NCBI RefSeq assembly: GCF_021728395.1 | Contig: NZ_JAKKCM010000004.1 | Location: 1 to 64,000, forward strand | Origin: Vibrio sp. J1-1 | GTDB taxonomy: Bacteria; Pseudomonadota; Gammaproteobacteria; Enterobacterales; Vibrionaceae | Direction of reading: 5' to 3' | DNA length: 64,000 nt | In this document: positions 54,624-62,742 of the stretch, one piece after another | How positions within the stretch are numbered: position 1 is the stretch's first letter | Layout of the letters: each line of letters begins with the position of its first letter | The notes under the pieces: generated by a model | Told to the model about the DNA's origin: nothing | What the model saw: only the letters and a program-made list of their open reading frames with translations | The model's database searches: none | Made by a program: the position numbers and the translations under genes

Positions 54624-55097
54624 CTAGGCGATATTTCTTTGCATTATATGTTGGGGACCCGCTGGACCGCTTAAATACAATTTTTCGGTATCTTCAAAGC
54701 CACATTTGGAATAACAATAATAAGCAGCTTTGTTGCGACAATTGACGGTTAGCTGAAGAACGGAAAAATCTGGATAATGTGAGCGAACGTAGTCAGGCAA
54801 TAGCTTTATTGCTTGGGTCGCAATACCCTTTCCTTGAGAGCGATGGTCAACCAAAAGAGAGCGTATCCCCAACGCTTTACCACTGCTGAAGTTATACGTT
54901 TCTGAATAAGATAAATCCAGAATAAAGAAGCCAACCGCTTTGTTATTTTCAACGATCAAATGAGGATGTTCGTGCTGCTGCAAAGCCCGAATCACTTCGT
55001 CTACATTGCTCACCGTGAATTCAGCCTGTTCCTGCTTTACACTCAGGAACCCTACTTCTGACTTCCATTTATCACTGTATTTTTCAATCGATATCAT
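54624..55097 (-). CDS. GNAT N-acetyltransferase
   Basis: A 157-residue GNAT. LGIRSLLVDHRSQGKGIATQAIKLL (~80-104) has the acetyl-CoA QxxGxG/A loop. LQLTVNCRNKAAYYCYSKCGFEDT (~123-146) is the C-terminal part. The acceptor is unknown. It is the leftmost gene of the second accessory region; a degenerate attC lies on its upstream side. Confidence 0.85.
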   Translation of the reverse strand: MISIEKYSDKWKSEVGFLSVKQEQAEFTVSNVDEVIRALQQHEHPHLIVENNKAVGFFILDLSYSETYNFSSGKALGIRSLLVDHRSQGKGIATQAIKLLPDYVRSHYPDFSVLQLTVNCRNKAAYYCYSKCGFEDTEKLYLSGPAGPQHIMQRNIA

Positions 55098-55195
55098 CTT
55101 TCCCTCGATGTTTACATGCCCATCATTTTGAACCAGTGTGTTGTACCGACAATAATCGATATTGCTACATAAATTAATAAGAACGCGGAATATAC

Positions 55196-55286
55196 GGATG
55201 ATCTCAGATCAAACCTGTTGTGCGGTATAAACTTAAACTCAATTAGACCAAACTTGCCAAGTGTTGGGAATCACTCTTAACTACTT
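55196..55286 (-). repeat. Degenerate attC site
   Basis: On the minus strand GCGAATAAGTAGTTAAGAGT, then GATTCCCAACACTTGGCAAG matches the first arm of the Vibrio attC. The closing arm before the GNAT gene is not recognisable, so it is probably inactive. Confidence 0.6.
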
Positions 55287-55895
55287 ATTCGCAGCGTGTC
55301 TGATGCATGCTTGTTTATAGTTGTTGTTGATAAACCAAACCGACACCATGATTAAACCTACGTGCAAGGGCCAACCCAACACCAGTGTGTAGCCCACCAA
55401 TTCTGACTCAGAAACTGAAGTGATACTTAGCAGAAAAACACTCTTACAGAGATAGCTCAATACCCAAACCCCGTTGACTTTTTGCCACGTCATCAAACTT
55501 GGAATACCCATTGATTCCCTACTTTCCTTTAAGGCTGGAGTCGTTATTTCTGCGACCAGCATAGGAATAGGCTTTTTAAGCAACGAAAAAACCAAAAAGA
55601 CACTCGCCGTGCTAAGCGACCCCATTGCTAACTTTAGCACCACGGCTTCCACTAGAAGCGCCCTAGGAACGAAAGAAGCGATGGTCAATTCAACCATGCC
55701 TGACAAAGCAAAGGCTAATGCAATCACTCCCAACTCTTTGCGAAACAGAATGGTGAGGAAGCTATATATTGAGGTGACGACCACTGCCGAGATTAAACCA
55801 AGATATTGATAAACTAATAAATACAAAATTGATGGCAGCAAAATAGTCAGAAACGAGTCACGACTTGCGACTAAACGATAGATGACTTGAAACAC
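55281..55895 (-). CDS. VC0807-like membrane protein (cassette gene)
   Basis: A 204-residue protein with about six transmembrane segments, ending in the short tail RHAANK. It resembles the VC0807 family of vibrio membrane proteins of unknown function. It starts with GTG. Its stop codon lies inside the first arm of the degenerate attC, as usual for a cassette. Confidence 0.7.
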   Translation of the reverse strand: MFQVIYRLVASRDSFLTILLPSILYLLVYQYLGLISAVVVTSIYSFLTILFRKELGVIALAFALSGMVELTIASFVPRALLVEAVVLKLAMGSLSTASVFLVFSLLKKPIPMLVAEITTPALKESRESMGIPSLMTWQKVNGVWVLSYLCKSVFLLSITSVSESELVGYTLVLGWPLHVGLIMVSVWFINNNYKQACIRHAANK

Positions 55896-55925
55896 AGTGA
55901 CTCCATTATTAATTGCATACTCCGC

Positions 55926-56471
55926 TTAAACACTTGGTAATGTGCGAAAATCATTGATATATGCCTTTGCTTCTCGTGGGCTTGAGAGACGAACAAATTG
56001 AATATGGCTATGGTTTGGGCTTGAGAACATTTCCTGATAACGAATCCGATTCCTTTTGTACGTTTTCAATGTCCAAAGAATGACTGAGTCTTTGCTAAAA
56101 AACGACTTTTTGAACGATTCAACATTCCCTGTTTTGTGCCAAAGTTCTTGCTTGGTTAGAGAACGGATGAAAGCCCTTTTTACCGCCTGATAAATCGTTC
56201 TAGAAAACGAATAATCGATCCAAATAACCGTATCAACCTTTGCCCATTTTATTGGCGCAGTACGATTGTAGTTGCCATCAAGGACCCAATGCTCTTCCCT
56301 CAACTGTGCTTCAAGAGTAGCAAAAAATTCGTCATCGGATGACTCTTGCCAGTTAGGTTTCCAGAACATAGCGTCCATTTCCAGATAAGGATAATTCAGC
56401 TTATCCGCCAGCATACGACCGAATGTACTTTTCCCACTGCCACTCGTTCCAACCACGTTTATTCTCTTCAT
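55926..56471 (-). CDS. P-loop small-molecule kinase-like protein
   Basis: A 181-residue P-loop protein of the AAA/adenylate-kinase-like type often named topology modulation protein or FlaR. INVVGTSGSGKSTFGRMLADKL (~3-24) is Walker A, PYLEMDAMFWKPNW follows, WVLDGNYNRT (~62-71) is the substrate region, and VIWIDYSFSRTIYQAVKRA follows. The start ATG 56471 has GGGAAGG just upstream. A start six codons earlier is possible. It is the first gene of its block, with repeat B upstream. Confidence 0.82.
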   Translation of the reverse strand: MKRINVVGTSGSGKSTFGRMLADKLNYPYLEMDAMFWKPNWQESSDDEFFATLEAQLREEHWVLDGNYNRTAPIKWAKVDTVIWIDYSFSRTIYQAVKRAFIRSLTKQELWHKTGNVESFKKSFFSKDSVILWTLKTYKRNRIRYQEMFSSPNHSHIQFVRLSSPREAKAYINDFRTLPSV

Positions 56472-56512
56472 CACCTTCCCTGTTTTCATACTCCAGTACA
56501 GGCCGATTGTTA

Positions 56513-56612
56513 ATCGGTTTAAATCCCTTTCCCTTCACTATCATGCCGCCTTTCATTCTAAAACTGAACTTAGAATCAGTGAGTTAGCAATCCATAAGAC
56601 TAATTAGATTGA
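56513..56612 (-). repeat. Cassette-edge repeat, copy B
   Basis: TTTAAATCCCTTTCCCTTCACTATCATGCCGC (first 20 bases TTTAAATCCCTTTCCCTTCA) through AATCAGTGAGTTAGCAATC aligns over ~97 bases with copy C at 59838-59935. It lies directly upstream of the P-loop kinase gene. Confidence 0.75.
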
Positions 56613-56951
56613 TAAAACCTACGAGTCACAACAAAAAACTAACGCTTGAGTGACGATACGGTTAACGAACTCGCTTGCAGAGAAGTTGAAACCCACCGCA
56701 AGAAAATAACTGCTATTTAGGCATTCGCCATGATTAACTAACGGCCGACCATGACAGAACTTAAGAAACTTTATGCAATGAATTACTCGTGCTTGAATCC
56801 ATCACCGCTGCGTTGGATACGCGCAGCAACCCAGACTTAACCCACTGTGCCATAAACGCGTACCAGAATTGCCAAGCGTTGGGAATCGGCCGTAAACGCT
56901 TTGGTATATTTATAGAACGACTAAACCAAATTGACCGATGCTCAAAAGCCT
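56613..56951. other. Non-coding stretch with attC
   Basis: Between repeat B and the next cassette gene there is no supported gene; a 64-codon frame over the attC is not credible. The right half is the attC listed at 56735-56912. The left half holds no recognisable feature. Confidence 0.45.
56735..56912 (-). repeat. attC site (Vibrio type)
   Basis: On the minus strand, CCAAAGCGTTTACGGCC, GATTCCCAACGCTTGGCAAT is a clear first arm. GGTCGGCCGTTAGTTAATC probably ends the site. The interior is longer than usual, so the left boundary is uncertain. Confidence 0.65.
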
Positions 56952-57233
56952 TTAAATCCGAGAAACGCCCTCTACTTCGGTAACACTACTCGCATTGGCT
57001 CGCTCTATCACTTTTAATATCACCGTCTGAATACTCTCGTCTTCACGCACGTCCTGCTTGGACGAGAATTTTTGACATTGCGGCTCTGCTCCCTCTTCAA
57101 GCACGAACTTAATGACAACTTCTGTTGCTAATTCTGGCTTTTCACCAAAATACTCGATAGAAACTAGTGGGTAACCTTTAAAACCTTTGCCAACCTGCTT
57201 TGCTATCCGCTTCTTTGCTTTGTCTATGTTCAC
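56952..57233 (-). CDS. Small unknown cassette protein
   Basis: A 93-residue soluble protein with a basic start (DKAKKRIAKQVGKGFKGYP) and an acidic middle. I recognise no family. The GTG start has AAGGG six bases upstream. attC sites lie on both sides. Confidence 0.65.
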   Translation of the reverse strand: MNIDKAKKRIAKQVGKGFKGYPLVSIEYFGEKPELATEVVIKFVLEEGAEPQCQKFSSKQDVREDESIQTVILKVIERANASSVTEVEGVSRI

Positions 57234-57267
57234 TTTTAACCCTTACATGGTATGAACTTCAAAAAAT

Positions 57268-57390
57268 ATAACGCCACATTAAGTTGTGAGAAATGCTGCC
57301 ACCAAACCTAATCCATTGCACAGTAACACGAAACCCAACCTTAAACTTAAAATGCCAAGCGTTACAAATCTACCTTAAACACTTTGTGAT
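57268..57390 (-). repeat. attC site (Vibrio type)
   Basis: On the minus strand it begins ACAAAGTGTTTAAGGTAGAT, continues TTGTAACGCTTGGCATTTT and ends CTCACAACTTAATGTGGCGT TATA. It overlaps the stop codon of the next cassette gene. Confidence 0.8.
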
Positions 57391-57944
57391 GGTGCATTTC
57401 TGATTGACTCTAGGTAACTAATTAGATTTGGATAAAACTGAATCAAGATGTCTTTAACTTGTTCAATTGTGTAATTTTCATCATGGTATCGAATGAATAT
57501 TCCATTTTCTACCGATGTAAAACAATAATCATAGTGATTAAGAATCTTTGCTTCCGTACCGATAGACTTAATACCAGAGGACTCTTTCCATTTATAGTGT
57601 TTTGTTGCATTCGTTGTATGCCAACATATACGGATACTATTCAAAATATGTCGAACAGCGCCTTGGTGTTGGTTAGGAAGGCAGGTTTTATCTTCAATCC
57701 AATCCTCTGACACAAGAGGCAAACCTGTATCAGACTTACCTTTCATTGTGTTTTTAAAGTTGGCATCCATTTGCTCATCATAGTGCTCGCAAATCCACTC
57801 AGTTAATACTGCTGCTGTAACCACAAAATTAAAAAAATCGTTTTTATTTGGGATAGAAACAATCTTTTCAGCTTCGAACAGCAGCTTATCAAGTAATTCT
57901 AAAGGTTCTTGAATTACGTAATTTATTCCTGAATTAGCAGACAT
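57375..57944 (-). CDS. Unknown cassette protein
   Basis: A 189-residue soluble protein, Trp- and His-containing, with LTEWICEHYDEQMDANF and IRICWHTTNATKHYKW. I do not recognise a family. The start at ATG 57944 (MSANSGINY) was chosen because GGAGG lies four bases upstream. The ATG nine codons earlier is inside attC sequence. Confidence 0.72.
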   Translation of the reverse strand: MSANSGINYVIQEPLELLDKLLFEAEKIVSIPNKNDFFNFVVTAAVLTEWICEHYDEQMDANFKNTMKGKSDTGLPLVSEDWIEDKTCLPNQHQGAVRHILNSIRICWHTTNATKHYKWKESSGIKSIGTEAKILNHYDYCFTSVENGIFIRYHDENYTIEQVKDILIQFYPNLISYLESIRNAPSQSV

Positions 57945-57969
57945 TCGTCCTCCATACTCAAATTGCACC

Positions 57970-58028
57970 ATAACGCAGCGTTAAGTAGTGAGTAACACCA
58001 CCAACATAAACATTTACGCCTTGTTATG
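57970..58028 (-). repeat. Short attC site (~59 bp)
   Basis: On the minus strand CATAACAAGGCGTAAATG lies at one end and CACTACTTAACGCTGCGTTATG at the other, a compact attC with matching CATAAC / GTTATG ends. Confidence 0.78.
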
Positions 58029-58045
58029 AATCAACCACTTACAAC

Positions 58046-58378
58046 TCACATATTTATATATGATATTTCGCGCTCCGGACGCTGTGATGATTTACCACAA
58101 AGCTTACACTTAAAAACTTCTTCATATTTTATATAGCCAACAGATAACATTATCTGAGGTGGGAAAGTGCATTGGCATAGTTTATAACCCAATGCTTGAG
58201 CGATTTGAGCTTCAGCCAGTTTAGTGGCCTTAGCTGCCTCCTCCAAAGATTTCTCTATTACTTCTTTATCTCGTGATTCTGGTAACACATCTTTAGTTTT
58301 ATTGACCAAACCAATCGTATCAGAAAGCAAAGAAATACCTACTTTCACACCCTGCATTGCTGTGGTTATATCATCCAT
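58046..58378 (-). CDS. Small helical protein with Cys pairs (cassette gene)
   Basis: A 110-residue protein. The first ~65 residues are helical and charged (EVIEKSLEEAAKATKLAEAQIAQALG). The end has CQC and CKLCGKS, enough to bind one zinc. The start ATG 58378 has AGGAGAG upstream. I recognise no family. It is directly downstream of the SIR2 cassette and separated from it by a canonical attC. Confidence 0.72.
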   Translation of the reverse strand: MDDITTAMQGVKVGISLLSDTIGLVNKTKDVLPESRDKEVIEKSLEEAAKATKLAEAQIAQALGYKLCQCTFPPQIMLSVGYIKYEEVFKCKLCGKSSQRPEREISYINM

Positions 58379-58393
58379 ATTACTCTCCTGATT

Positions 58394-58488
58394 CATAACG
58401 CCGCATTAAGGTGTGAGCGGCGCTTGGCTATACTTGAGCGAAGCGAAACCGCCAAGCGTTGCGAATCACTCTTAAATGCTTTGTTATG
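58394..58488 (-). repeat. attC site (canonical Vibrio repeat)
   Basis: On the minus strand CATAACAAAGCATTTAAGAG, GATTCGCAACGCTTGGCGG and a final CACACCTTAATGCGGCGTTATG. Both ends match the VPR consensus, and the site overlaps the SIR2 stop codon. It is the clearest attC of the window. Confidence 0.88.
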
Positions 58489-59788
58489 CAGCTTTTACGA
58501 CTTTGTGCGCATCTGGCCAACTTGAATTTGCAAGAATATACGCCCGAACTAATGCTCGATTATGAGATGTCATTGATGCCCAACTACGTTGCCAAACTTT
58601 GTAGGCGTGCCATGAGTACCCTACATAAAGTTCTTCTCGCATGGTATGCATTGATCGCAATACTGTTTCTAAGTAAATATCTTTCAAAGGCGTTGCACCG
58701 ATATCCAGAATGCTGCCTAGATGTACTAACCACTTAGCAAGTTGCTCGTATTGCTCCCATGCTCCTGATTCACCCGTCAGCTCTCTTTTTACCTTAATGA
58801 CATTAGCAAGCAACGATATTACCTTTTCATTTACCAACGATAAGCCCGATGCATTTATAGAAGCAATTATCTCAAAGAATGAGTTTTCGATTTTAATGTA
58901 TTCTTTAGTAAAGGAGTGGCTACGAAACAGTACATTTTTTAAGTTATCAAGACTTGCTTCATGTTTACCTTTAACTTTTGGCAATTCATCATTTAGTAGT
59001 TCAAAAAATGTTTTAGTTTCCATGCTGTCTATAACACGAATGCCGAAACAGTAGGAATAGTAATCTTTCAAGTACTGGGAAACTGGCGATCGAGATACAA
59101 ATATAACACTGGAGCCAATAGCGTGATCACTCGTGAATTTTTTATAGTCATTCATGATTGATTTTAAGTTCGTATCTCCTAGTGAGTAACCTAAAATAAC
59201 AACTGTATTTTCATGAAGGACTGTACTCAACTTGCGTGAAAAGTAAGACTCTGCATGGAAAAACCTGAAGTAGTCTTCTGAGGTAATTACCATATCTTCA
59301 GGTGCATCTACGGAGCCGTGCACATGATAAACTTTCACTTTGGATTTCGATCTAGGAATAGGAAGACCGGGTGCAAAGGATTGAACATCACCGCCACACA
59401 ATGATTCAGCTAACTTGTCATAGTTAGTCGTTACTATACGAAATGACCGCTCAGTAAAAAACTCAATAATACTCTCGTTGCCATCAGCTGATGGAGCTAC
59501 TTTACTTATTAAAGCTGCCGTTTCTTTGTGTATGTCCTTACCCACCTTCTGTAGTTCAATCGCAATAACTTGGGCTGTTTCTTCTAAACTTAAAGGCATT
59601 TCTTTTCCTTCAGGAAAGAGTGAAGCCTTTATTTCATCCTTAGTTGTAAGTAGCTCACACAAGCTTTCAAGTAACCCTTGCCAACTCGGTGCTCGATTTC
59701 CTGTAACTGCCTTGGAGAAACCTGTTCCTGTAAAGAAACACAATCGATCTGATTCTGCCGCATAGGCAATTTCATAAAAATAACTCAC
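58484..59788 (-). CDS. SIR2-like domain protein, candidate anti-phage NADase (cassette gene)
   Basis: A 434-residue protein. The N-terminal ~270 residues are a SIR2-like domain: FFTGTGFSKAV (NAD loop, G21-S25), VTTNYDKLAE (N122, D124), YHVHGSVDAPED (catalytic-type H157) and VILGYSLGDTNLKSIM (~195-210). The CxxC zinc pairs of classical sirtuin deacetylases are not seen. Residues ~280-434 are helical with no recognised domain. SIR2 domains of this type act as NAD-depleting effectors in defence systems such as Thoeris ThsA, DSR and SIR2-HerA; no such partner gene is adjacent. It starts with GTG, AAAGG eight bases upstream. It is flanked by attC sequence on both sides. Confidence 0.85.
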   Translation of the reverse strand: MSYFYEIAYAAESDRLCFFTGTGFSKAVTGNRAPSWQGLLESLCELLTTKDEIKASLFPEGKEMPLSLEETAQVIAIELQKVGKDIHKETAALISKVAPSADGNESIIEFFTERSFRIVTTNYDKLAESLCGGDVQSFAPGLPIPRSKSKVKVYHVHGSVDAPEDMVITSEDYFRFFHAESYFSRKLSTVLHENTVVILGYSLGDTNLKSIMNDYKKFTSDHAIGSSVIFVSRSPVSQYLKDYYSYCFGIRVIDSMETKTFFELLNDELPKVKGKHEASLDNLKNVLFRSHSFTKEYIKIENSFFEIIASINASGLSLVNEKVISLLANVIKVKRELTGESGAWEQYEQLAKWLVHLGSILDIGATPLKDIYLETVLRSMHTMREELYVGYSWHAYKVWQRSWASMTSHNRALVRAYILANSSWPDAHKVVKAA

Positions 59789-59822
59789 TATTACTACCTT
59801 TGTTATTATTTCTGCTCTGCTG

Positions 59823-59850
59823 CATAACGCTAATTAGGCGGCTTAAATCC
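59823..59850 (-). repeat. attC right-end core upstream of the SIR2 gene
   Basis: On the minus strand GCCGCCTAATTAGCGTTATG resembles the closing arm and core of an attC. No opening arm of the Vibrio type is found upstream, where the cassette-edge repeat C begins instead. Confidence 0.55.
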
Positions 59851-59935
59851 GTCTTTTCTTCCATTATCATGCCGCTACTCATTGATAGCTTCAAAGCATA
59901 ATCAGTGAGTTAGTGATCTGTAAAACTAATTGTTC
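59838..59935 (-). repeat. Cassette-edge repeat, copy C
   Basis: GGCTTAAATCCGTCTTTTCT, then ATCATGCCGCTACTCATTG and TTCAAAGCATAATCAGTGAG plus TTAGTGATC align with copy B over ~97 bases and with copy A over ~40. It lies between the SIR2 cassette and the broken recombinase. Confidence 0.75.
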
Positions 59936-59947
59936 AGCAACAGCACA

Positions 59948-60172
59948 CTAACTCACAGCTACTTTTTCATATTCCGGCTCTTTTTGTTCTTGAGCAAACA
60001 GCGCTTATGAGAACTTTTCATATGTTTCTTTTTGTTCTGACCGCCAATCATGCTTGTTATAAATTGCCATTGCGCATACCAGCCCATGCCCGAGCATTTT
60101 TTCGGTAACGTGCGGCATAATGCCGAGTTCTGACCAAGTGGTAGAAATACTACGGCGGAAATCATAAGCTCG
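59948..60172 (-). pseudogene. Tyrosine recombinase (integrase) C-terminal fragment
   Basis: A frame on the minus strand reads RAYDFRRSISTTWSELGIMP, HVTEKMLGHGLVCAMAIYNK, HDWRSEQKETYEKFS, then a stop (60005-60007), then ALFAQEQKEPEYEKVAVS to a second stop. FRR, LGH and IY are the catalytic Arg, His/Gly-His and Tyr regions of phage-type integrases. An in-frame stop just upstream (60173-60175) cuts the N-terminal part. It is not an integron IntI, whose end and extra domain differ. It is probably the remnant of an island or prophage. Confidence 0.8.
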
Positions 60173-60200
60173 TCAGTAAGCTCTTAGCTACTTGTCTTTA

Positions 60201-60587
60201 TTAACGCTTTGCGAAAATGCCGACGAGCAAGGAAATTAGCGCGATTGGCATCAGAGTGATGAAAACAATAAAACCAGAACCTAACGGACCATTGAAAAGC
60301 ACAATAAGAGAAAATGGTAAAATTAAAACTAAGCTCAGAGTTGTATAAGACTGGAAAATGCCTCTAGACATGATTGACAGGCTGGAACCAGAAGGAGCTA
60401 GCGCATGCATGAACGCGGAAAATACCGTTATCCCAGAGAGAATCAGTAACCCACCTAACGCATCTTCAACGTCTTTTGCATCTGGGTAAACAATTATTAA
60501 GCTAAGACAAAGGTGGACAATTCCGATGATAATAAAGCTCTTCCGTTGTGATAACTTTTCCTTTTCTGATTTTTTATCATCAGTCAT
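60201..60587 (-). CDS. Membrane protein of unknown function
   Basis: A 128-residue protein with a charged N terminus (DDKKSEKEKLSQRKS) and four hydrophobic segments. I recognise no family. It lies between the broken integrase and sbcB and may be the last accessory gene. Confidence 0.65.
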   Translation of the reverse strand: MTDDKKSEKEKLSQRKSFIIIGIVHLCLSLIIVYPDAKDVEDALGGLLILSGITVFSAFMHALAPSGSSLSIMSRGIFQSYTTLSLVLILPFSLIVLFNGPLGSGFIVFITLMPIALISLLVGIFAKR

Positions 60588-60886
60588 TCAGGTCACCTAA
60601 ATTCGAAAATTAGAGTTAGAAATTATAGTTACTGGATAAACACTCAACTTAAAAGCTGCTCCTACCCTAGCATTTATTCGCTGAGCGGAATTCGTGGGTT
60701 CGCCAGTGAGGCAGGTTCAGGTTACCGCGTAACCGTCCAAATTACGCTCAGAATAGTTGCGTAAATATCAAGCCGATGGACACTTATGTGCTTTTTCATA
60801 TTCACAAATTTACGTTGCATCTTTCGTTGCGAGTTAAGGCATTGAATGGTCTAATACTCTTATCGGTTCCGTAAACGGTAAGCAGA
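60588..60886. other. Intergenic region before sbcB
   Basis: This 299-bp stretch holds the divergent promoters of the membrane protein gene and sbcB. GATTCATG-type or attC-like sequences are not seen. No further gene is supported. Confidence 0.4.
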
Positions 60887-62308
60887 ATGCACCAAGATAA
60901 TCAGCCCACTTTTTTCTTCTTTGACTACGAGACTTGGGGTACAAACCCTGCAAAAGATCGACCGAGTCAATTCGCTGGTGTTCGCACAGATGAAAATTTC
61001 AATATCATCGGCGAGCCTTTAGTTATGTATTGCCAGCCACCTGCTGATTATCTTCCTTCTCCTGAAGCTGCTTTAATTACAGGTATTACTCCTCAGAAAG
61101 CCGTTCAGGAAGGTCTGCCTGAGCCTGAGTTCATCGCCAAAATTCATGCCGAGCTTTCCAAGCCAAACACCACGAGCTTGGGTTACAACAGTATTCGTTT
61201 TGATGATGAAGTCACGCGTTACACCTGTTACCGCAACTTTATTGATCCATACGCGTGGAGTTGGCAGAACGGCAATTCGCGTTGGGATTTGCTTGATGTT
61301 CTACGCGCTTGTCATGCCCTTCGACCAGAAGGGGTTGAGTGGCCAGAAAATGAAGATGGGTTTACCAGCTTCAAGCTCGAACATCTGTCTGTTGCCAACG
61401 GTATTGAACACAGTAATGCGCACGATGCAATGGCGGACGTTATCGCAACGATTGAGATGGCGAAGAAAGTTAAAGCTGCTCAACCTAAGTTGTTTGAGTA
61501 TTTCTTCTCGATGCGTCAAAAGCGTAAGCTGAATGAGCTGGTTGATATCGTGAATATGACGCCTCTGATGCACGTTTCTGGCATGTTGGGGCGCGAGTGT
61601 CAGTACACCAGTTGGATTGTGCCTGTAGCCTGGCACCCGACGAACAGCAACGCGGTTATCACTATTGATTTAGCGAAAGATCCGCAACCAATTCTCGAGC
61701 TTTCTGCGGAAGAACTGCATGAAAGGTTATACACCAAGCGAGAAGACCTCGGTGATTTATTGCCTGTGCCAGTAAAGCTTGTGCATCTCAACAAGTGCCC
61801 TATTCTGGCGCCAGCGAAAACACTGACGGCTGAAAACGCAGAGTCCATTGGCATTGATCGTCAACAATGCTTGAACAATCTGGCTCTGTTACGTCAGCAT
61901 CCAGAGATTCGTGAAAAGCTGATCAGCCTGTTTTCTGTTGAGCGCACATTTGAAAAAAGTGATGATGTGGATACTCAACTGTACGATGGTTTCTTCTCTC
62001 CAGCGGATCGCGCAGCGATGGATATTATTCGTGAGACCGACCCGAATAATCTGGCGGCTCTGGATATTGAATTCGATGACAAACGCATTAAACCACTGCT
62101 GTTCCGTTACCGTGCTCGAAATTTCACTGGTACGCTCGATGAACAAGAACAAAGACGTTGGGCACAGCACTGCCGTGAAGTGTTTGAAAGCCAAATCGAA
62201 GAGTATATGCTGAATTTAGAAAACTTAGTTCACGAACATGAAAGTGACGAAAAGAAAATAGCACTATTAAAATCCGTATATCGTTACGTAGAGAGCCTAG
62301 CCTCTTAA
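60887..62308 (+). CDS. sbcB: Exodeoxyribonuclease I
   Basis: A 473-residue ExoI. The exonuclease domain has FFFDYETWGTNP (first acids, ~10-21), LGYNSIRFDDEVTRYTCYRNF (~97-117) and EHSNAHDAMADVIATI (~174-189), the DEDDh pattern. The SH3-like and helical domains follow. It degrades single-stranded DNA 3' to 5' in mismatch repair and recombination. It is full length. Confidence 0.96.
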   Translation: MHQDNQPTFFFFDYETWGTNPAKDRPSQFAGVRTDENFNIIGEPLVMYCQPPADYLPSPEAALITGITPQKAVQEGLPEPEFIAKIHAELSKPNTTSLGYNSIRFDDEVTRYTCYRNFIDPYAWSWQNGNSRWDLLDVLRACHALRPEGVEWPENEDGFTSFKLEHLSVANGIEHSNAHDAMADVIATIEMAKKVKAAQPKLFEYFFSMRQKRKLNELVDIVNMTPLMHVSGMLGRECQYTSWIVPVAWHPTNSNAVITIDLAKDPQPILELSAEELHERLYTKREDLGDLLPVPVKLVHLNKCPILAPAKTLTAENAESIGIDRQQCLNNLALLRQHPEIREKLISLFSVERTFEKSDDVDTQLYDGFFSPADRAAMDIIRETDPNNLAALDIEFDDKRIKPLLFRYRARNFTGTLDEQEQRRWAQHCREVFESQIEEYMLNLENLVHEHESDEKKIALLKSVYRYVESLAS

Positions 62309-62333
62309 TTTCTTACTTAATCAAGGGCACCTT

Positions 62334-62741
62334 ATGGTGCACTTGTCGTTTTTATATGCTGCCCAAATGATAAAAGATCGATTATTACAACTGACCCAAT
62401 TGCTCGTTTCCGTTTTTCTCATCATGGGAGCACTTGGGATTGGAGTTACTATCCAAAGGTTCACAGACACTTCCGTTCCAGGCAGTGTTATCGGCATGAT
62501 CCTGTTATTCCTTGCTATGGTAACTGGCCTTGTCAAAGTCGAGTGGGTAAAGACCGGCGCAACTCTATTTATTCGTTACATGATTTTGTTGTTCGTGCCA
62601 ATTAGTGTTGGCCTGATGCAGCATTTCGACATGCTCTTTGCCAATGCACTTCCTATTCTTGCAAGTGCGGTCGGCGGTACATTGATCGTGTTAGTGAGTC
62701 TCGCATGGCTACTGGATTATCTGCTTAAGGAGAAACACTAA
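62334..62741 (+). CDS. LrgA/CidA-family membrane protein
   Basis: A 135-residue protein with four hydrophobic segments and the family block TSVPGSVIGMILLFLAM (~46-62) followed by WVKTGATLFIRYMILLFVPISVGLM. It belongs to the YohJ/LrgA holin-like group, linked in other bacteria to murein hydrolase control or pyruvate/metabolite movement. AAGGG lies six bases before the ATG at 62334. An ATG at 62367 (MIKDRLL) is possible. It lies one base from the LrgB-type gene. Confidence 0.88.
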   Translation: MVHLSFLYAAQMIKDRLLQLTQLLVSVFLIMGALGIGVTIQRFTDTSVPGSVIGMILLFLAMVTGLVKVEWVKTGATLFIRYMILLFVPISVGLMQHFDMLFANALPILASAVGGTLIVLVSLAWLLDYLLKEKH

Positions 62742-62742
62742 T

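Noticed and set aside
56789-56983. 64-codon plus-strand frame
   Set aside because: It covers the attC and overlaps the minus-strand cassette gene, with no ribosome binding site or family character.
31974-58488. CRISPR array
   Set aside because: The repeats are attC sites of varying length separated by genes. There are no short regular repeats with unique spacers and no cas genes.
59948-60172. Integron integrase intI
   Set aside because: The fragment's motifs and C terminus are phage/island type and lack the IntI-specific region. No attI-like site was identified beside it.
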